Part shown: positions 29,401-38,223 of the stretch, in pieces
How the letters are laid out: each line of letters begins with the position of its first letter
How positions within the stretch are numbered: position 1 is the stretch's first letter
From: CAMPKL01 sp963817465
GTDB lineage: Bacteria; Acidobacteriota; Terriglobia; Bryobacterales; UBA6623
Direction of reading: 5' to 3'
Assembly (NCBI GenBank): GCA_963817465.1
Contig: CAWFOP010000002.1
Location: 1-64,000 of the forward strand
Length of the DNA: 64,000 nt
Position numbers and translations under genes: made by a program
Notes under the pieces: generated by a model
Databases searched by the model: none
Told to the model about the DNA's origin: nothing
What the model saw: only the letters and a program-made list of their open reading frames with translations

Positions 29401-29737
29401 GCGGCGCGAGCGGTTCGAGCACGGCCGCCACCTCACGCGGCGAGTCGGGCAGCAGTTCATACGGACCCAGCCGCGCGGTTGCGTAGCCGTTCAGCTCGAA
29501 CGACACCGAGTAGCGTCCCGTGGGCAGCTCGTTGAACCCGTATGCGCCCGCGATGTCGGTGTGATTCACCAGCACGCGGCCGGTGTCGAGGCTGATGAGG
29601 CCGACTTCCACATCGCGCAGCGGCTGCTGGGCCGAGTCGACGACGACGCCGAAGACCGCCGCGGAAGGACCCGGCCGCCGGTCGGCGGGCCCGGCCGCGA
29701 GCGAAACGGCGATCAGGAAGAATATTGCGAAGCGCAT
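26423..29737 (-). CDS. Oar-like TonB-dependent outer-membrane protein
   Basis: About 1104 residues from ATG 29737, which gives the signal peptide MRFAIFFLIAVSLAAGPA; the longer frame to 29836 is not needed. A carboxypeptidase-regulatory-like domain follows (GVVVDSAQQPLRDVEVGLIS), then a plug-like region (LDGASNNAQNRLTGAQAATY) and a long beta-barrel that ends in the aromatic residue pattern FVLRLSF. This architecture is common in acidobacteria, where many copies take up or bind large organic molecules. The gene lies 7 bp after the anti-sigma gene, so it may belong to that regulator's operon. Confidence 0.9.
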   Translation of the reverse strand: MRFAIFFLIAVSLAAGPADRRPGPSAAVFGVVVDSAQQPLRDVEVGLISLDTGRVLVNHTDIAGAYGFNELPTGRYSVSFELNGYATARLGPYELLPDSPREVAAVLEPLAPPLTRPRAGIETIALEYGMVREQIAGMPVLLGSEGRTATDKLLLLVPGLTPVESLEVDPNSGRAAAVSANGSRRSAINYQLDGASNNAQNRLTGAQAATYAPTPEALETFRVVTHTYSAAEGRNSGAVVRATTRSGGESWHGGLRGYLRPHQHSLESYDGSSDSMGGWMGGGQIGGPLLSKRKLFLFADAEGWATTRRQTEAASVLSLAERSGDLSGLASPPLDPFSGAPFPNGIIPQAQLDPLMQKYLGVFLPEPNAGETLYRGERTLDSSGKTLLTRLDKSGRRFSLNASHLVYRNDVLSPLTGIESIAPGTANDRRQLSNSAQISLTQTLSPDFVQTTRLSGQRLSIASWLGNPDVRDSTANNFGFDFASFGVNPGTLPDLTLYDDAGFERLRIGPFISSEESAQTTWQIGHDLEWRHRGFALRAGALYENGGWPFKNTENFAGSFSFPAPPEPPIRSRPNGLRNLLLGLPGQYQLQTPRDLNLRWRAFAAYGEGEIRPFRGFQLTLGLRFESQPPAVDTQDRIAAFRTGAVSARFPDTLRNLIFPGDQDGDFGALPRSTVETNGRNFAPRIGLAWSPTGTSRWSRVLLGESGRSVLRASYGQFYDFGAFAGSSAAALFQATYPPFSVDNRFRFNSAAAAQGAFSRPFGSIGGSSEAAFRQNIVRYPLLVFDRDLQNARAHQWNLGLQRLLPGGVFVSAVYVGTRSLRLQRQRELNTFVRNPLFGFASVRSMRLFSSLADVRQFESTGDSRYNGLQLRANRYLRRGLAFDIGYVWSRSDDNGSSVFGENLVTENWTVSNFDRRHNLTATWVWEPRLPRSWPASIAFLDRWSLSGVWRWRSGLPLDIRQSEDPTFSFTRVGRPDIVGEFGRLDPSQVRTFTYQDGRTVTGRFAFDPTVFRAVAPTDFSETRQGNLGRNAFRMQGFQQWDLRLSRPFNVSEQVSSEIGFDFLNVFGNKNWAAPFANINDPYFGVVRSEGVNRTVQFVLRLSF

Positions 29738-29744
29738 GGCCGCG

Positions 29745-31517
29745 CTATCGCGACTCGCGGGACAGATCGGTGAGTCGGCGAAGGCGCGTGTGGATGCGGT
29801 GCAGCAGCTCGCCGCTCGAACGCTCCCCGGATGCAATATTGACCGTATGCGAGGAGCCGGTGAAAAGCGTGGTCAGATTCTCGTCGAGGGCCAGAACCTC
29901 GGCGAGCAACGCATGGCTTTGCTCGGCGAGGGAGTCTTCGGGTAACACGGCATCGTCGCCCTGCGGACGGTAATTCCAATACTTGCGCGGCAGGGCTTCG
30001 GACAAGCTGTCATAGATCCCGGCCTCGAGATCCTCGGCGCGCTTGACGTGGAACGCGGCGAGACTGTCGAGGATTTCCCCGGCTCGGGCCGGATCATCGA
30101 CGTCCGCCGCCGCGGCGTCGGACGTGATTTGCTCGAGCGCGTAGGCGTGCTCGAGCAACTGGTCCTGGTTGCGATAGATCCCGTCGATATAGCGCGCAAT
30201 CTCGCCGTCAAGCGCGGCGGGAGGCGCGGCGCGGAACGATCGCCGCGCGGCGTCGCGATAGTGCTCGACCAGAGCCGTGCGGACCAATCCGCCCGGGGCC
30301 GATCCGGCGACTTGTCCGCCGCGGCGCGCCGCGGGGTCAGTGCGGTTGGAGCGCAGAGCGATTTCAAAGACCGGCTGCGAATCGCCGGACCTGCGCAGCA
30401 CCGCTTGCTTGAAGCGCGCCAGAGTCGCTGCATCTTCGACCGTACCCTCGAGCACCAGCGATCCGCTGCGAATGACCGGCCGCACGTCCTCGCGCCACAT
30501 GCCCGCCTCGACCAGCAGGCGCCGCCCTTCGAGCACGCGCAAGCGGTCGTGCGGCGATTGCGGCTCCAGGTCGGAGACGGCGGCGGGCGCCTTGCGGGCG
30601 GGCGGTTCGGGAATCGAGAACTCGGCGTTCAACCGAAAAGCGTTCGGGTAAACGGCTGCGATCAGACTCGGCGGGACGTCAGCCGGCGCCAAGGCGTCGA
30701 CGGCGGGCGGCTGAACCTCACGGGTGAACGACGCGGTGAAAACTTCCGCTTGGGTCGCCTCGAGCGCGGCGACCGCTTCGGCCTTGACCGCTTGCGCGGG
30801 GATCGTTTCCGCCGCGATCATTTCCGAGGTCACTGCATCGGCGACGAACTGATCCGGTGAGTGTGTATCGTCGCCTTGCGCCATGGACGCGGCTGCGCGC
30901 GCTGGAGCGAGGGGCTCGACGACGGCGCTCGCCGCCTGAGTCGGCCGCTCGACCGGGCGCTGACCCAACCAAGCGCCGGCGAAAACAATCGCCACGGCGG
31001 CTGCGGCGGCCACATACGCCACCGACCAGCGCATCGGGAACTCCACGACCTTGGCGGCCGGTTGCAGCTCGCGGCGCAACGCTTCATGCGCGGCCAAGCG
31101 CCTCTCGAGCGGTTCGTCGGGAATCAGCGAGCGCAGCTCATGCTCCACGTCGCTGAGCAGCGACCGCATTCGCAATCCCGCGATCCCGCACTCCGCGCAA
31201 CCGTCCAGATGCCGTGCCCGTTCGGCGGGCAGCGCCCCGTCGAGGTGCAGCAAAAGCTCTTCACGGGTCAAGTGGTAGTCCGCGGCAACGGCGCTGCGCA
31301 TCAACCCGGCCTCGAGACGCGCCCAAGAGCGAGCGGGCATCTCCACCGGCTCGGACTCGATCGACGAGCGCAGCGCGGACGAAATGGACGTGAGTCGTCC
31401 CTGCAGCGTCCCAAGCGCCGCCCGGCACTCCGAGCAAGCCTCGAAATGCGCCGGCGCGTCGCCCTGCAACTCCCCGTCAGCGAGGAGCAGCAGTTCTTCT
31501 GTCGTGAGATGCTTCAC
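29745..31517 (-). CDS. Large anti-sigma factor-like membrane protein with two zinc-finger motifs
   Basis: A 590-residue protein. Two HxxxCxxC motifs are visible at the N-terminus: H24, C28, C31 (HFEACSEC) and H103, C107, C110 (HLDGCAEC), the zf-HC2 pattern of zinc-binding anti-sigma domains. One transmembrane segment lies at about 163-185. The rest is an Ala/Pro/Glu-rich extracytoplasmic region with a helical C-terminus. The GTG start overlaps the sigma gene by 41 bp. It probably holds the sigma factor inactive at the membrane until a signal is sensed. Two tandem zinc fingers and the great length are unusual for this group. Confidence 0.8.
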   Translation of the reverse strand: MKHLTTEELLLLADGELQGDAPAHFEACSECRAALGTLQGRLTSISSALRSSIESEPVEMPARSWARLEAGLMRSAVAADYHLTREELLLHLDGALPAERARHLDGCAECGIAGLRMRSLLSDVEHELRSLIPDEPLERRLAAHEALRRELQPAAKVVEFPMRWSVAYVAAAAAVAIVFAGAWLGQRPVERPTQAASAVVEPLAPARAAASMAQGDDTHSPDQFVADAVTSEMIAAETIPAQAVKAEAVAALEATQAEVFTASFTREVQPPAVDALAPADVPPSLIAAVYPNAFRLNAEFSIPEPPARKAPAAVSDLEPQSPHDRLRVLEGRRLLVEAGMWREDVRPVIRSGSLVLEGTVEDAATLARFKQAVLRRSGDSQPVFEIALRSNRTDPAARRGGQVAGSAPGGLVRTALVEHYRDAARRSFRAAPPAALDGEIARYIDGIYRNQDQLLEHAYALEQITSDAAAADVDDPARAGEILDSLAAFHVKRAEDLEAGIYDSLSEALPRKYWNYRPQGDDAVLPEDSLAEQSHALLAEVLALDENLTTLFTGSSHTVNIASGERSSGELLHRIHTRLRRLTDLSRESR

Positions 31518-32019
31518 GTTCGCTCGTCTCTTGCAACTTCTTGACCGCTCGGGCCACGTAGCTCGCGACGGTCGATATCGTGATGCCCAGCACCTCGCCG
31601 ACCTCGCGAAACTTCAATCCTTCCGCCCGCAACTGCAAGCATTCCATTTCCACCGCGGTCAAGCGGTGCCAAGGCAGTTGCGAAACCTGGGCTCGAGCTT
31701 CCATCGATCCCGAGGATCGCGTCATCTGACTTTCGACCCTCAACCAACCGTCGTCGTCCAGCAGATCCGGCCGCCGCTTGCGCCCGTAATCCACTAGCAA
31801 GTTGTGCGCCACGCGAAACAGCCACGCCTTCGGTTGGGCGATCTGTTCGCCTTGGCTGCGGCATTGGAAGAAACGGATGAAGCTTTCTTGGGCGATGTCG
31901 TCCGCCGCAGAAAGATCGTCGAGGTGGTGTCGCAGGTAGCGTACCAGGCTATCGCGGTTCTCGGCGAAGAGCTCTTCCGTCTCCCACGCAGCGTTCGAGT
32001 CTTGGCCGAAGCGATCCAA
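31477..32019 (-). CDS. ECF-type RNA polymerase sigma factor
   Basis: A 180-residue sigma-70-family factor. Region 2 contains DDIAQESFIRFFQC and AWLFRVAHNLLVDYGRKR; region 4 contains LRAEGLKFREVGEVLGI and STVASYVARAVKKLQE, the helix-turn-helix. It has no region 1.1 or 3, as expected for the ECF class. The TTG start at 32019 has a GGAG site 6 bases upstream. The overlap with the anti-sigma gene shows that the two are co-translated. The Oar-like gene downstream is the most likely partner or target. The 145 bp between its start and the next gene hold nothing recognisable. Confidence 0.92.
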   Translation of the reverse strand: MDRFGQDSNAAWETEELFAENRDSLVRYLRHHLDDLSAADDIAQESFIRFFQCRSQGEQIAQPKAWLFRVAHNLLVDYGRKRRPDLLDDDGWLRVESQMTRSSGSMEARAQVSQLPWHRLTAVEMECLQLRAEGLKFREVGEVLGITISTVASYVARAVKKLQETSEREASHDRRTAAPR

Positions 32020-32164
32020 TATCGACTCCGACCCGCACGCATGCGTCGCCTCTAGCAGTAAGACGATCTAGCCGAGCTTTCTTACGGCACGCAAATCGAT
32101 GCCGATGAGCGATTTAGCCACGCGACGGGTCTCCTACTATTGTCGGGCCGCTCGCGAATAACTG

Positions 32165-34213
32165 TCAATGGACCGCGGGAGAGTTTGCAGACGGCCCCCG
32201 GCGGCGCCAAAACCACCATGCCGGGAAGGCCAAAAAGGCCGTCCAGGCGGCTAATTGGGCGATTTTGGCCTCGATTCCGCCGTCGTAGACCAACTCGATC
32301 TCGCAGGGACCCTCGCACGGGGGATCGAGCACCATAAAGCCGAGACCGTCCGGACGGATCGGCGCCGGCAACCGTCCTAGGGTGTTTGCATGCCACCCGG
32401 ACCGGTAACTTTCCTGTACGGAAATCAGGTCTTCGCCTGAGACGATCGCGTTGATCCGCATCGCGTTCGGGCGCTCCCACACCATCCGCGCGATCGGCAA
32501 GCTTTCATCCTCGAGCGCCGCGGCGTACCGCCGGATCGGCTCGACGTCCTCCACGTTGACCGCGGCGCGCGGCACGACGTCGTCCGCGCGAATGACATGA
32601 GCCAGTGACGTCGAACGCTGCGGCACGCCGAAGATGGCGTCGCCGCCGTCCCGCCACAGCTCCGGCAGCACAGCCTTGAACTTGTCGGCGTCTCGAAAGT
32701 TGCCGGGGTAGGAGTCGCGGCTTCCCGGTCCGCTGACGACGATCGCCTGCGCGCCGTAGACCCGCAGCCACATCGCGCTGCGCTCGCCGTCGCCGATCGT
32801 GTACGGGACGCCGAAGTGGACCATGGGAATCGTCGGATTCACAATCCCTTGCGCGAAGCCGCCGCCGATTTGCGGATTGTCAGTGAACGCGTTGAGCCAG
32901 AATTGCGTCGACCCCGTGGCGAAAATACGCCGGCCGGGAAGGTTCTCGCCGATCCAATGAGCGGTTTTGTACTCAACAGTGCGGGTGATATCGAACTCCG
33001 TCGTCATGCCCCGCGCGTAGTGGCGGTGCTCGATGGTCTGATAGGCGCCGCAAGCGAGTCCCACGGCCACGAGGGCGAGTCCGACCGGCGCGGGCGAGCG
33101 GCGAACCAGGGCGATAAAGCCGATGCCGAACAGCAGTGCAACCCCCATCTCCATCTCGAGGTGGTAGCGCTCGGGCTGCGGAACCATGTATCGCCCGGTC
33201 CACTCGGCGGCGACCGGGATCGCCCCGATCGCGAGCGTGAACAGCGCCGAGAAGCGCAACGACTTCGAGGTTTGCGTCCGGCGCAGTGCGATCGACAGAG
33301 CTAGGACGGCGGCGACCAGCAGTGCGGCTTGCAAGGCTTGCTCGCCGCCGATCGGATAGTTGCCGACGGTGAATTGCGCGTTGCGGCGAACGTCGCGGAT
33401 GTTGCTGGGCGGCAGCCAGGGGCACGCTAAAGCGTACGCGGCGATTCCGACTCCGGCGGCGACCAGCCACGTGCGCGGTCGGCCGGCGTCACTGCGCGCC
33501 AGCAGCAAACAGGCCGCGCCGATCGCCAAAGCGAACGCGCCCAGCCAGTTCGTCAGCGGTACGGCTGCAACGGCGAGGGCCGCTGCATAGAGCCGCAGCG
33601 GTCGCGGCTTGTCGAGCGCGCGGTCGAGCAGCAGGATCGCCAGGGGCAGCAGCGTCAGCGCCATCATGTGCGGCCCCTCGCCGTAAAGGGGCAAGGTCTG
33701 GAAGCGCCTGGGTCCGAGAAACGAGCCCACATCTTTCGCCACCGTCACCGGCATCAAAAACGCGGACGGCGAGACGAGCGAATAGAACAATCCGGCGGCG
33801 AGGCCGGCGGCGCGCGAGCCGCTGAGCCGGCGGGCCAACGCGAACAACGTTACGGGGCCCAAACAGTACATCGCCGCACTGACGAAGTGGTGCGCCCGGG
33901 CGGGAGAGAAATCGCCCAGCCACGCCGTCGCGGCGACCGTCAGGTGGAGCAGCGGCGGATAAGTGTTCTCGAACGGAACCCCCGTGTACCACAAGGGAAA
34001 CCAAGTCCAATCGAACGGATGCGCCAGGATGTACCGCGTCAATGAGATGTAGGCCGCATCGATCGACCCCATGAACTTGAAGTATTCGACCTGGAACAAC
34101 CGCAGCGCGATGTAGGCGTTGAGCGTGAACAGAATGAGGCAGCAAAGGAAAGTCCGCAGGGCGGGCGGCACTCGCGCCCACGCGCCCGAGACCTGGCTTA
34201 CGCGTAGAGCCAT
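32165..34213 (-). CDS. Polytopic membrane protein, glycosyltransferase-like
   Basis: A 682-residue protein with about 10-12 transmembrane segments in the first 400 residues and another near the end (AWTAFLAFPAWWFW). The soluble C-terminal part is large. An early loop has GSIDAAYISLTRYILAHPFD and WFPLWYTGVPFENTYPPLLH, resembling membrane glycosyltransferase or PTPS-related membrane families. The exact function is unknown. The start overlaps the methyltransferase gene by 16 bp, and the cluster with glycosyltransferases downstream in map order suggests envelope polysaccharide work. Confidence 0.7.
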   Translation of the reverse strand: MALRVSQVSGAWARVPPALRTFLCCLILFTLNAYIALRLFQVEYFKFMGSIDAAYISLTRYILAHPFDWTWFPLWYTGVPFENTYPPLLHLTVAATAWLGDFSPARAHHFVSAAMYCLGPVTLFALARRLSGSRAAGLAAGLFYSLVSPSAFLMPVTVAKDVGSFLGPRRFQTLPLYGEGPHMMALTLLPLAILLLDRALDKPRPLRLYAAALAVAAVPLTNWLGAFALAIGAACLLLARSDAGRPRTWLVAAGVGIAAYALACPWLPPSNIRDVRRNAQFTVGNYPIGGEQALQAALLVAAVLALSIALRRTQTSKSLRFSALFTLAIGAIPVAAEWTGRYMVPQPERYHLEMEMGVALLFGIGFIALVRRSPAPVGLALVAVGLACGAYQTIEHRHYARGMTTEFDITRTVEYKTAHWIGENLPGRRIFATGSTQFWLNAFTDNPQIGGGFAQGIVNPTIPMVHFGVPYTIGDGERSAMWLRVYGAQAIVVSGPGSRDSYPGNFRDADKFKAVLPELWRDGGDAIFGVPQRSTSLAHVIRADDVVPRAAVNVEDVEPIRRYAAALEDESLPIARMVWERPNAMRINAIVSGEDLISVQESYRSGWHANTLGRLPAPIRPDGLGFMVLDPPCEGPCEIELVYDGGIEAKIAQLAAWTAFLAFPAWWFWRRRGPSANSPAVH

Positions 34214-34998
34214 AACGGATAGCGGTCACGCACCGCTCCGGTCTTGCGTCCCAATGCATAGACGCACTCGCCGCGCAGCTCGAGCGAGAACTCCCACTTG
34301 GCCAACAGTTCCTTCACGCTGTCGAATCCCGATTCATCCGCTTCCCCGTACGGGCCGGTTTCGAGGACGACCGTTTCAAAGCCCGCCGCGGCGTATAAGT
34401 CCGGCATCTCACGAGCGGCGTATTCGCGGGCGTGGCGAGGATCGGCCGAGCCGTCCACGTTCGCCAACGGATACTGCGAGAAAAACTGCGGCTGATATCC
34501 CGCCAGCACGCCCGCCACCGCACGCAGCGAGCAAGCGTTCGGCGTCGTCATCAGCAAGTGGCCGCCGTCTCGAATCACGCGGTTGAATTCGGCCATCATG
34601 TGCATCGGGTCGGCTTCGAGATGCTCGAGGACTTCGCAGCACAGCACCGTCGCGAACGAGCCGTCCTCGTAAGGGAAGCGGTCTTTCTCGGCGTTGAACA
34701 GGTCGATCGTACAGCGAAACGTCTCCCCTGATGCGGATTCCGCCGTCTTTTCGACCTGCTTGCCCAGCGGCCCCAAATCGGCGCCGCGCACCTCGCCGTA
34801 GCCCAGGCGATACTGCAGCGCCGGCGTGATCTGCATGTAGGCGCCGATCTCGAGCGCGCTGTCCGCCGCGGTTCCGGGCGGCGTCATCTCGAGCGTCTTC
34901 ACCAGACGGTCGAGATGTTTGCGCGCGTATCCGAGCGCGGCTTCGCTGTGCGCGCAGTAGCCGAGGATGTATTCACCCAGCGGCGGCTGCGAAGACAT
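34198..34998 (-). CDS. Class I SAM-dependent methyltransferase
   Basis: About 266 residues. Motif I is ALEIGAYMQITPALQYRLGY (less canonical than usual), and CCEVLEHLEADPMHMMAEF plus GGHLLMTTPNACSLR give the typical Methyltransf_11 pattern. The substrate is unknown. I use ATG 34998 (MSSQPPLGEYILG), which follows the SDR stop by 4 bp; the longer frame to 35025 would overlap that gene. It probably shares an operon with the SDR and the polytopic membrane protein. Confidence 0.8.
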   Translation of the reverse strand: MSSQPPLGEYILGYCAHSEAALGYARKHLDRLVKTLEMTPPGTAADSALEIGAYMQITPALQYRLGYGEVRGADLGPLGKQVEKTAESASGETFRCTIDLFNAEKDRFPYEDGSFATVLCCEVLEHLEADPMHMMAEFNRVIRDGGHLLMTTPNACSLRAVAGVLAGYQPQFFSQYPLANVDGSADPRHAREYAAREMPDLYAAAGFETVVLETGPYGEADESGFDSVKELLAKWEFSLELRGECVYALGRKTGAVRDRYPLWLYA

Positions 34999-35002
34999 GC
35001 CG

Positions 35003-35758
35003 TTATTGAGCGATCCAGCCGCCATCGATGACGATGTCGGTGCCGGTGATGAAGCCGGCGTCGTTCGAACACAGGAATGTCGCCAGAGCCCCGATCTCCT
35101 TCACCTGACCCCAACGGCCGAGCGGGATGCGCTCGAGGAACATCTTGTTCTTCTCGGGGTCTTCGATCAGCGGCTTGTTCATCTCGGTGGCGAACGGGCC
35201 CGGGCTGATGCCGTTGACGGTGACGCCGTCCGAAGCCAGCTCGAGCGCAAGCGCCTTGGTGAAGCCGATCAGGCCGGCCTTCGTAGTCGAGTACCCAGTG
35301 CGATTCGCCAGCGAAACGTGCGACATGATCGAAGTCATGTTGAGGATGCGGCCCCACTTCTTCTCTCTCATCCCCGGCACGAACGCACGCGAGAACAGGA
35401 ACGGCCCGGTCAAGTTGACGCCGAGAATCTCGTTCCATTCAGCGAGGCTGAAGTCCACGATCGACTTGCGGTTGTTGATGCCGGCGTTGTTGATCAGGAT
35501 GTCGCACACGCCTAGCCGCTCGGCGACCTGGCTCTGCACGTCGCTCACGGCGCCTTCGTCCGTCACGTCCGCGATGATCGGTTCGGCCACGCCGCCTTTC
35601 GAGACGATGCCTTCGACCACCTTGTCGAGCAGCTCTTCGCTGCGCGCGACAAGGGCGACCTTGGCGCCGGCGGCGGCGAGCGATTCGGCCATTTGACGGC
35701 CCAGCCCCTTGCTGGCGCCGGTGACGACGGCGATGTGGCCTTCAAGCGATTGACTCAA
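35003..35758 (-). CDS. Short-chain dehydrogenase, FabG-like
   Basis: A 251-residue SDR from TTG 35758, which has an AAGGAG site 7 bases upstream and gives MSQSLEGHIAVVTGASKGLG. The cofactor motif is TGASKGLG, NNAG lies in ILINNAGINNRK, and YSTTKAGLIGFTKALALEL carries YxxxK. The family reduces or oxidises alcohols and 3-oxo groups with NAD(P). Its substrate is unknown. The longer frame to 35875 would overlap the amn gene and lacks a ribosome site. Confidence 0.85.
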   Translation of the reverse strand: MSQSLEGHIAVVTGASKGLGRQMAESLAAAGAKVALVARSEELLDKVVEGIVSKGGVAEPIIADVTDEGAVSDVQSQVAERLGVCDILINNAGINNRKSIVDFSLAEWNEILGVNLTGPFLFSRAFVPGMREKKWGRILNMTSIMSHVSLANRTGYSTTKAGLIGFTKALALELASDGVTVNGISPGPFATEMNKPLIEDPEKNKMFLERIPLGRWGQVKEIGALATFLCSNDAGFITGTDIVIDGGWIAQ

Positions 35759-35834
35759 TAGAAATCTCCTTGGGCAAAAGATTCCTAGGATAACAGTTCG
35801 CCGATTTCGTCCTTGCGAAGCCAAGCCCGCCGCG

Positions 35835-36989
35835 TCAGCGGATGAGCGGCTCGTCGGGAGCGCGCAACTCCGCATTCGGAAACCCTTCCGGAAACTCGTC
35901 GCGAGCGCGGGAGAGCGCCTCGATGGCGATCGCGACGTGCTGGTGTTTCGATTTCTCGTAGAAGAGCTTCGCCTCGCTCGGCAGCTTGGGTTGCCCGTGC
36001 AGCGGCTTGTCTGAGACGCACAGCAGCGTGGCGTGGGGAACGCGGTACCGGAAGCCGTTGGCGGCCACTGTCGCGGATTCCATGTCCACCGCGATGCTGC
36101 GACTCACTTGAATGTCGGCCAAGGCGCTGCGCGACAGCAGCTCCCAGTTGCGGTCGAGGGTCGTGTAAACCGGGCCGAGGCGATACGGCAGCTTGCGCAC
36201 CTCCAGCTCTTGGGCCAGCCGCAGGTTGAGAAAGAAGTTCGGGGCGATGGGGACGCTCAACGGCAGCGCTTCGTCCAAGATGCGGTCCGCTCGCATGTAC
36301 CCGGAAGCCAGCACGAAGTCGCCGACCTCCTGATGGTTTCGCACGCCGGCGCAATGGCCGATCATCAGCATCGCGTCGGGCCGCAGCACGGCGGCGTGAT
36401 CGGTGAGGTTTTTAGCGTTCGACGGGCCGACGCCGATATTGACGATGCTGAATCCCGAGCTGTCCGGCAGCGCGTGATGGTAGGCCGGCATCTGCGCGCC
36501 CCGCCGCGAGGGGCGGATGCAGTCGGGATAGAGGCGCGCGAAGGCCTCCATGTGCATCTGATAGTTGGTCAGCAAGATGAACCGCTGAAAGTCGTGCGCA
36601 GCGGTCGCCGTGTAGTGCTCGAGCCGCTCGATCGACAGGTCGACGCGCTCGGGGCCGAACAAGAACAGCTTCTTGCGGGTCAGGTCGAATGAGCTTTCAT
36701 CGATCTTTTTGAGCAGCTCGGGCGAGTTGAGGCTGATGCGTCGGCGCGAGCCTTCGACGCTGATTTCCGCCCCTTGACGCGCCAGCGCCGCCAACTCGCG
36801 CTCCAGATACCAGCGGAACGCGTTGGGACGGGCGATCTCCCCGGAAATCGTCGGATTGTGCTTCGACCAATGCCGCTCGACGGTGATTTTCGGATAGCAG
36901 TCCTCTGTCTCGTAGATCCGCTCGACCGTGTCGCACAGACTCGCGATGCGGGCCTTCAAGTCGGCCTCTGCATCATCGTTCGACATCAA
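35835..36989 (-). CDS. amn: AMP nucleosidase
   Basis: A 384-residue protein. The catalytic half shows GFSIVNIGVGPSNAKNLTD and MLMIGHCAGVRNHQEVGDFV, with DMESATVAANGFRYRVP, which are diagnostic of the nucleoside-phosphorylase fold of AMP nucleosidase. It splits AMP to adenine and ribose 5-phosphate. E. coli Amn is longer (484 residues), so this belongs to a shorter form. The neighbours do not suggest a pathway. Confidence 0.9.
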   Translation of the reverse strand: MMSNDDAEADLKARIASLCDTVERIYETEDCYPKITVERHWSKHNPTISGEIARPNAFRWYLERELAALARQGAEISVEGSRRRISLNSPELLKKIDESSFDLTRKKLFLFGPERVDLSIERLEHYTATAAHDFQRFILLTNYQMHMEAFARLYPDCIRPSRRGAQMPAYHHALPDSSGFSIVNIGVGPSNAKNLTDHAAVLRPDAMLMIGHCAGVRNHQEVGDFVLASGYMRADRILDEALPLSVPIAPNFFLNLRLAQELEVRKLPYRLGPVYTTLDRNWELLSRSALADIQVSRSIAVDMESATVAANGFRYRVPHATLLCVSDKPLHGQPKLPSEAKLFYEKSKHQHVAIAIEALSRARDEFPEGFPNAELRAPDEPLIR

Positions 36990-37058
36990 CCTCCGATACT
37001 GCGCGGCCGTCCGTCGCCATTGGCGTCCATGATAGCGGCTGGGCCGCGCGGTCCGGCT

Positions 37059-37091
37059 CCTTCAGAGCATCTCGTTCCTTCAGAGCATCTC
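37059..37091. repeat. 18-bp tandem duplication at glycosyltransferase 3' end
   Basis: CCTTCAGAGCATCTC occurs at 37059-37073 and again at 37077-37091, a period of 18 bases. The repeat copies the last codons (GAG ATG CTC TGA) of the 37080-38171 gene, so a second stop codon lies just outside the gene. It looks like a recent slippage duplication. Confidence 0.8.
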
Positions 37092-38171
37092 AGCGAAGAG
37101 CTTCTCGTATTGGTCGGCGACGCGCTCCCAATCGTAGCGCTCGCGGGCGCGGGCTTCGGCTCGCGTGGACCAAGCGCTTCTCCGCTCGTCGTCCATCGCG
37201 TCGAGCTCGTCGATGCGGGCCGTGAGCGAGCCGGGCGCTTTGGAGAACGGCAAGCCCGCCTCGCCGGCGACTTCCGAGTTTTCGGGCGTGTCGAGATAGA
37301 GCGTCGGCGCGCCGCGGCCCATCGCTTCGATCAGCGCCGGATGCGTGCCGCCGACCTCGGTCGCATGGATGTAGGCGAAGCAGTGCGTCTGCAGCTCGCG
37401 GTAGCCCAACCGGTAGATCGCCCCGGGAAACAGGATGCGCGGGTCTTGAATCGCTTTGACCTCGGCGATATAGTCGGCCGCATACGGCGCGTCTCCGACC
37501 ATGACGAGCTTCTTCTTCGTCGTCGAGCGAGCGAATTCTTGCACCGTCAGCAGGGCGTTGTTTTCGGGCTCCATGCGGCTGACGTAGAGGAAATAACCGC
37601 CGGGCTCGAGGCCGAGACGGTCCAGCGCTTCCGTCGTATCGGCTTTGCGAAAGTCCGCGCCGTAGGCGATCAGGTGCGTCGCCTTGCCGTACGTTTCGCG
37701 GTAGTAGCGCTCGATGACGGCGGCGTCGGTGACGACCGCGGTGGGCAGCCGGCAGGAGAGCCGCTCGGACAGCGCGTACCAGGCCTTGGCGAGCGCGTTC
37801 CACTTCTTGCGATTGCGCTCCAGGCCGTCCACGTTGAGCGCCGTCGGGGTCAACAGCAGGCGCGGGAGGATCGTGTAGATCGCGTTGGCGCCGTTGCAGT
37901 AGAGCAGCACGTCGTAGCGCCGGAACAGCGCATGCAAAGTCGACAGGGCGGTGTGCGCGAGCGTGTCGAAGTATTTATGAGGGATCGTCGGCAGCAGCAC
38001 GAGCCGCACGCCGCGATAGATGTTCAGGTCGGTCTTGACGTTGTTGGTGCGGCAATAGACGGTGACGTCGTGGCCGCGCCGAATCAGCCGCACCGAGAGC
38101 TCTTCCGCGAAAGTCTCGAAGCCGCCGTAGTTGGCTGGGATGCCGCGCGTGCCAAGCAGAGCGATTCGCAT
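37080..38171 (-). CDS. DUF1972/GT4-type glycosyltransferase
   Basis: A 363-residue protein from ATG 38171, which gives MRIALLGTRGIPANYGGFET, a DUF1972 (rhamnosyltransferase-like) start; the longer frame is not needed. The C-terminal GT4 part has YVSRMEPENNALLTVQEF and EVGGTHPALIEAMGRGAPTL. It probably adds a sugar during polysaccharide assembly. Three GT2 genes lie directly upstream on the same strand. Confidence 0.85.
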   Translation of the reverse strand: MRIALLGTRGIPANYGGFETFAEELSVRLIRRGHDVTVYCRTNNVKTDLNIYRGVRLVLLPTIPHKYFDTLAHTALSTLHALFRRYDVLLYCNGANAIYTILPRLLLTPTALNVDGLERNRKKWNALAKAWYALSERLSCRLPTAVVTDAAVIERYYRETYGKATHLIAYGADFRKADTTEALDRLGLEPGGYFLYVSRMEPENNALLTVQEFARSTTKKKLVMVGDAPYAADYIAEVKAIQDPRILFPGAIYRLGYRELQTHCFAYIHATEVGGTHPALIEAMGRGAPTLYLDTPENSEVAGEAGLPFSKAPGSLTARIDELDAMDDERRSAWSTRAEARARERYDWERVADQYEKLFAEML

Positions 38172-38223
38172 CGCTCGAACGATTATCCGCGACTCGCTGC
38201 GCCGCGAGTCACTGCCACGCGAG

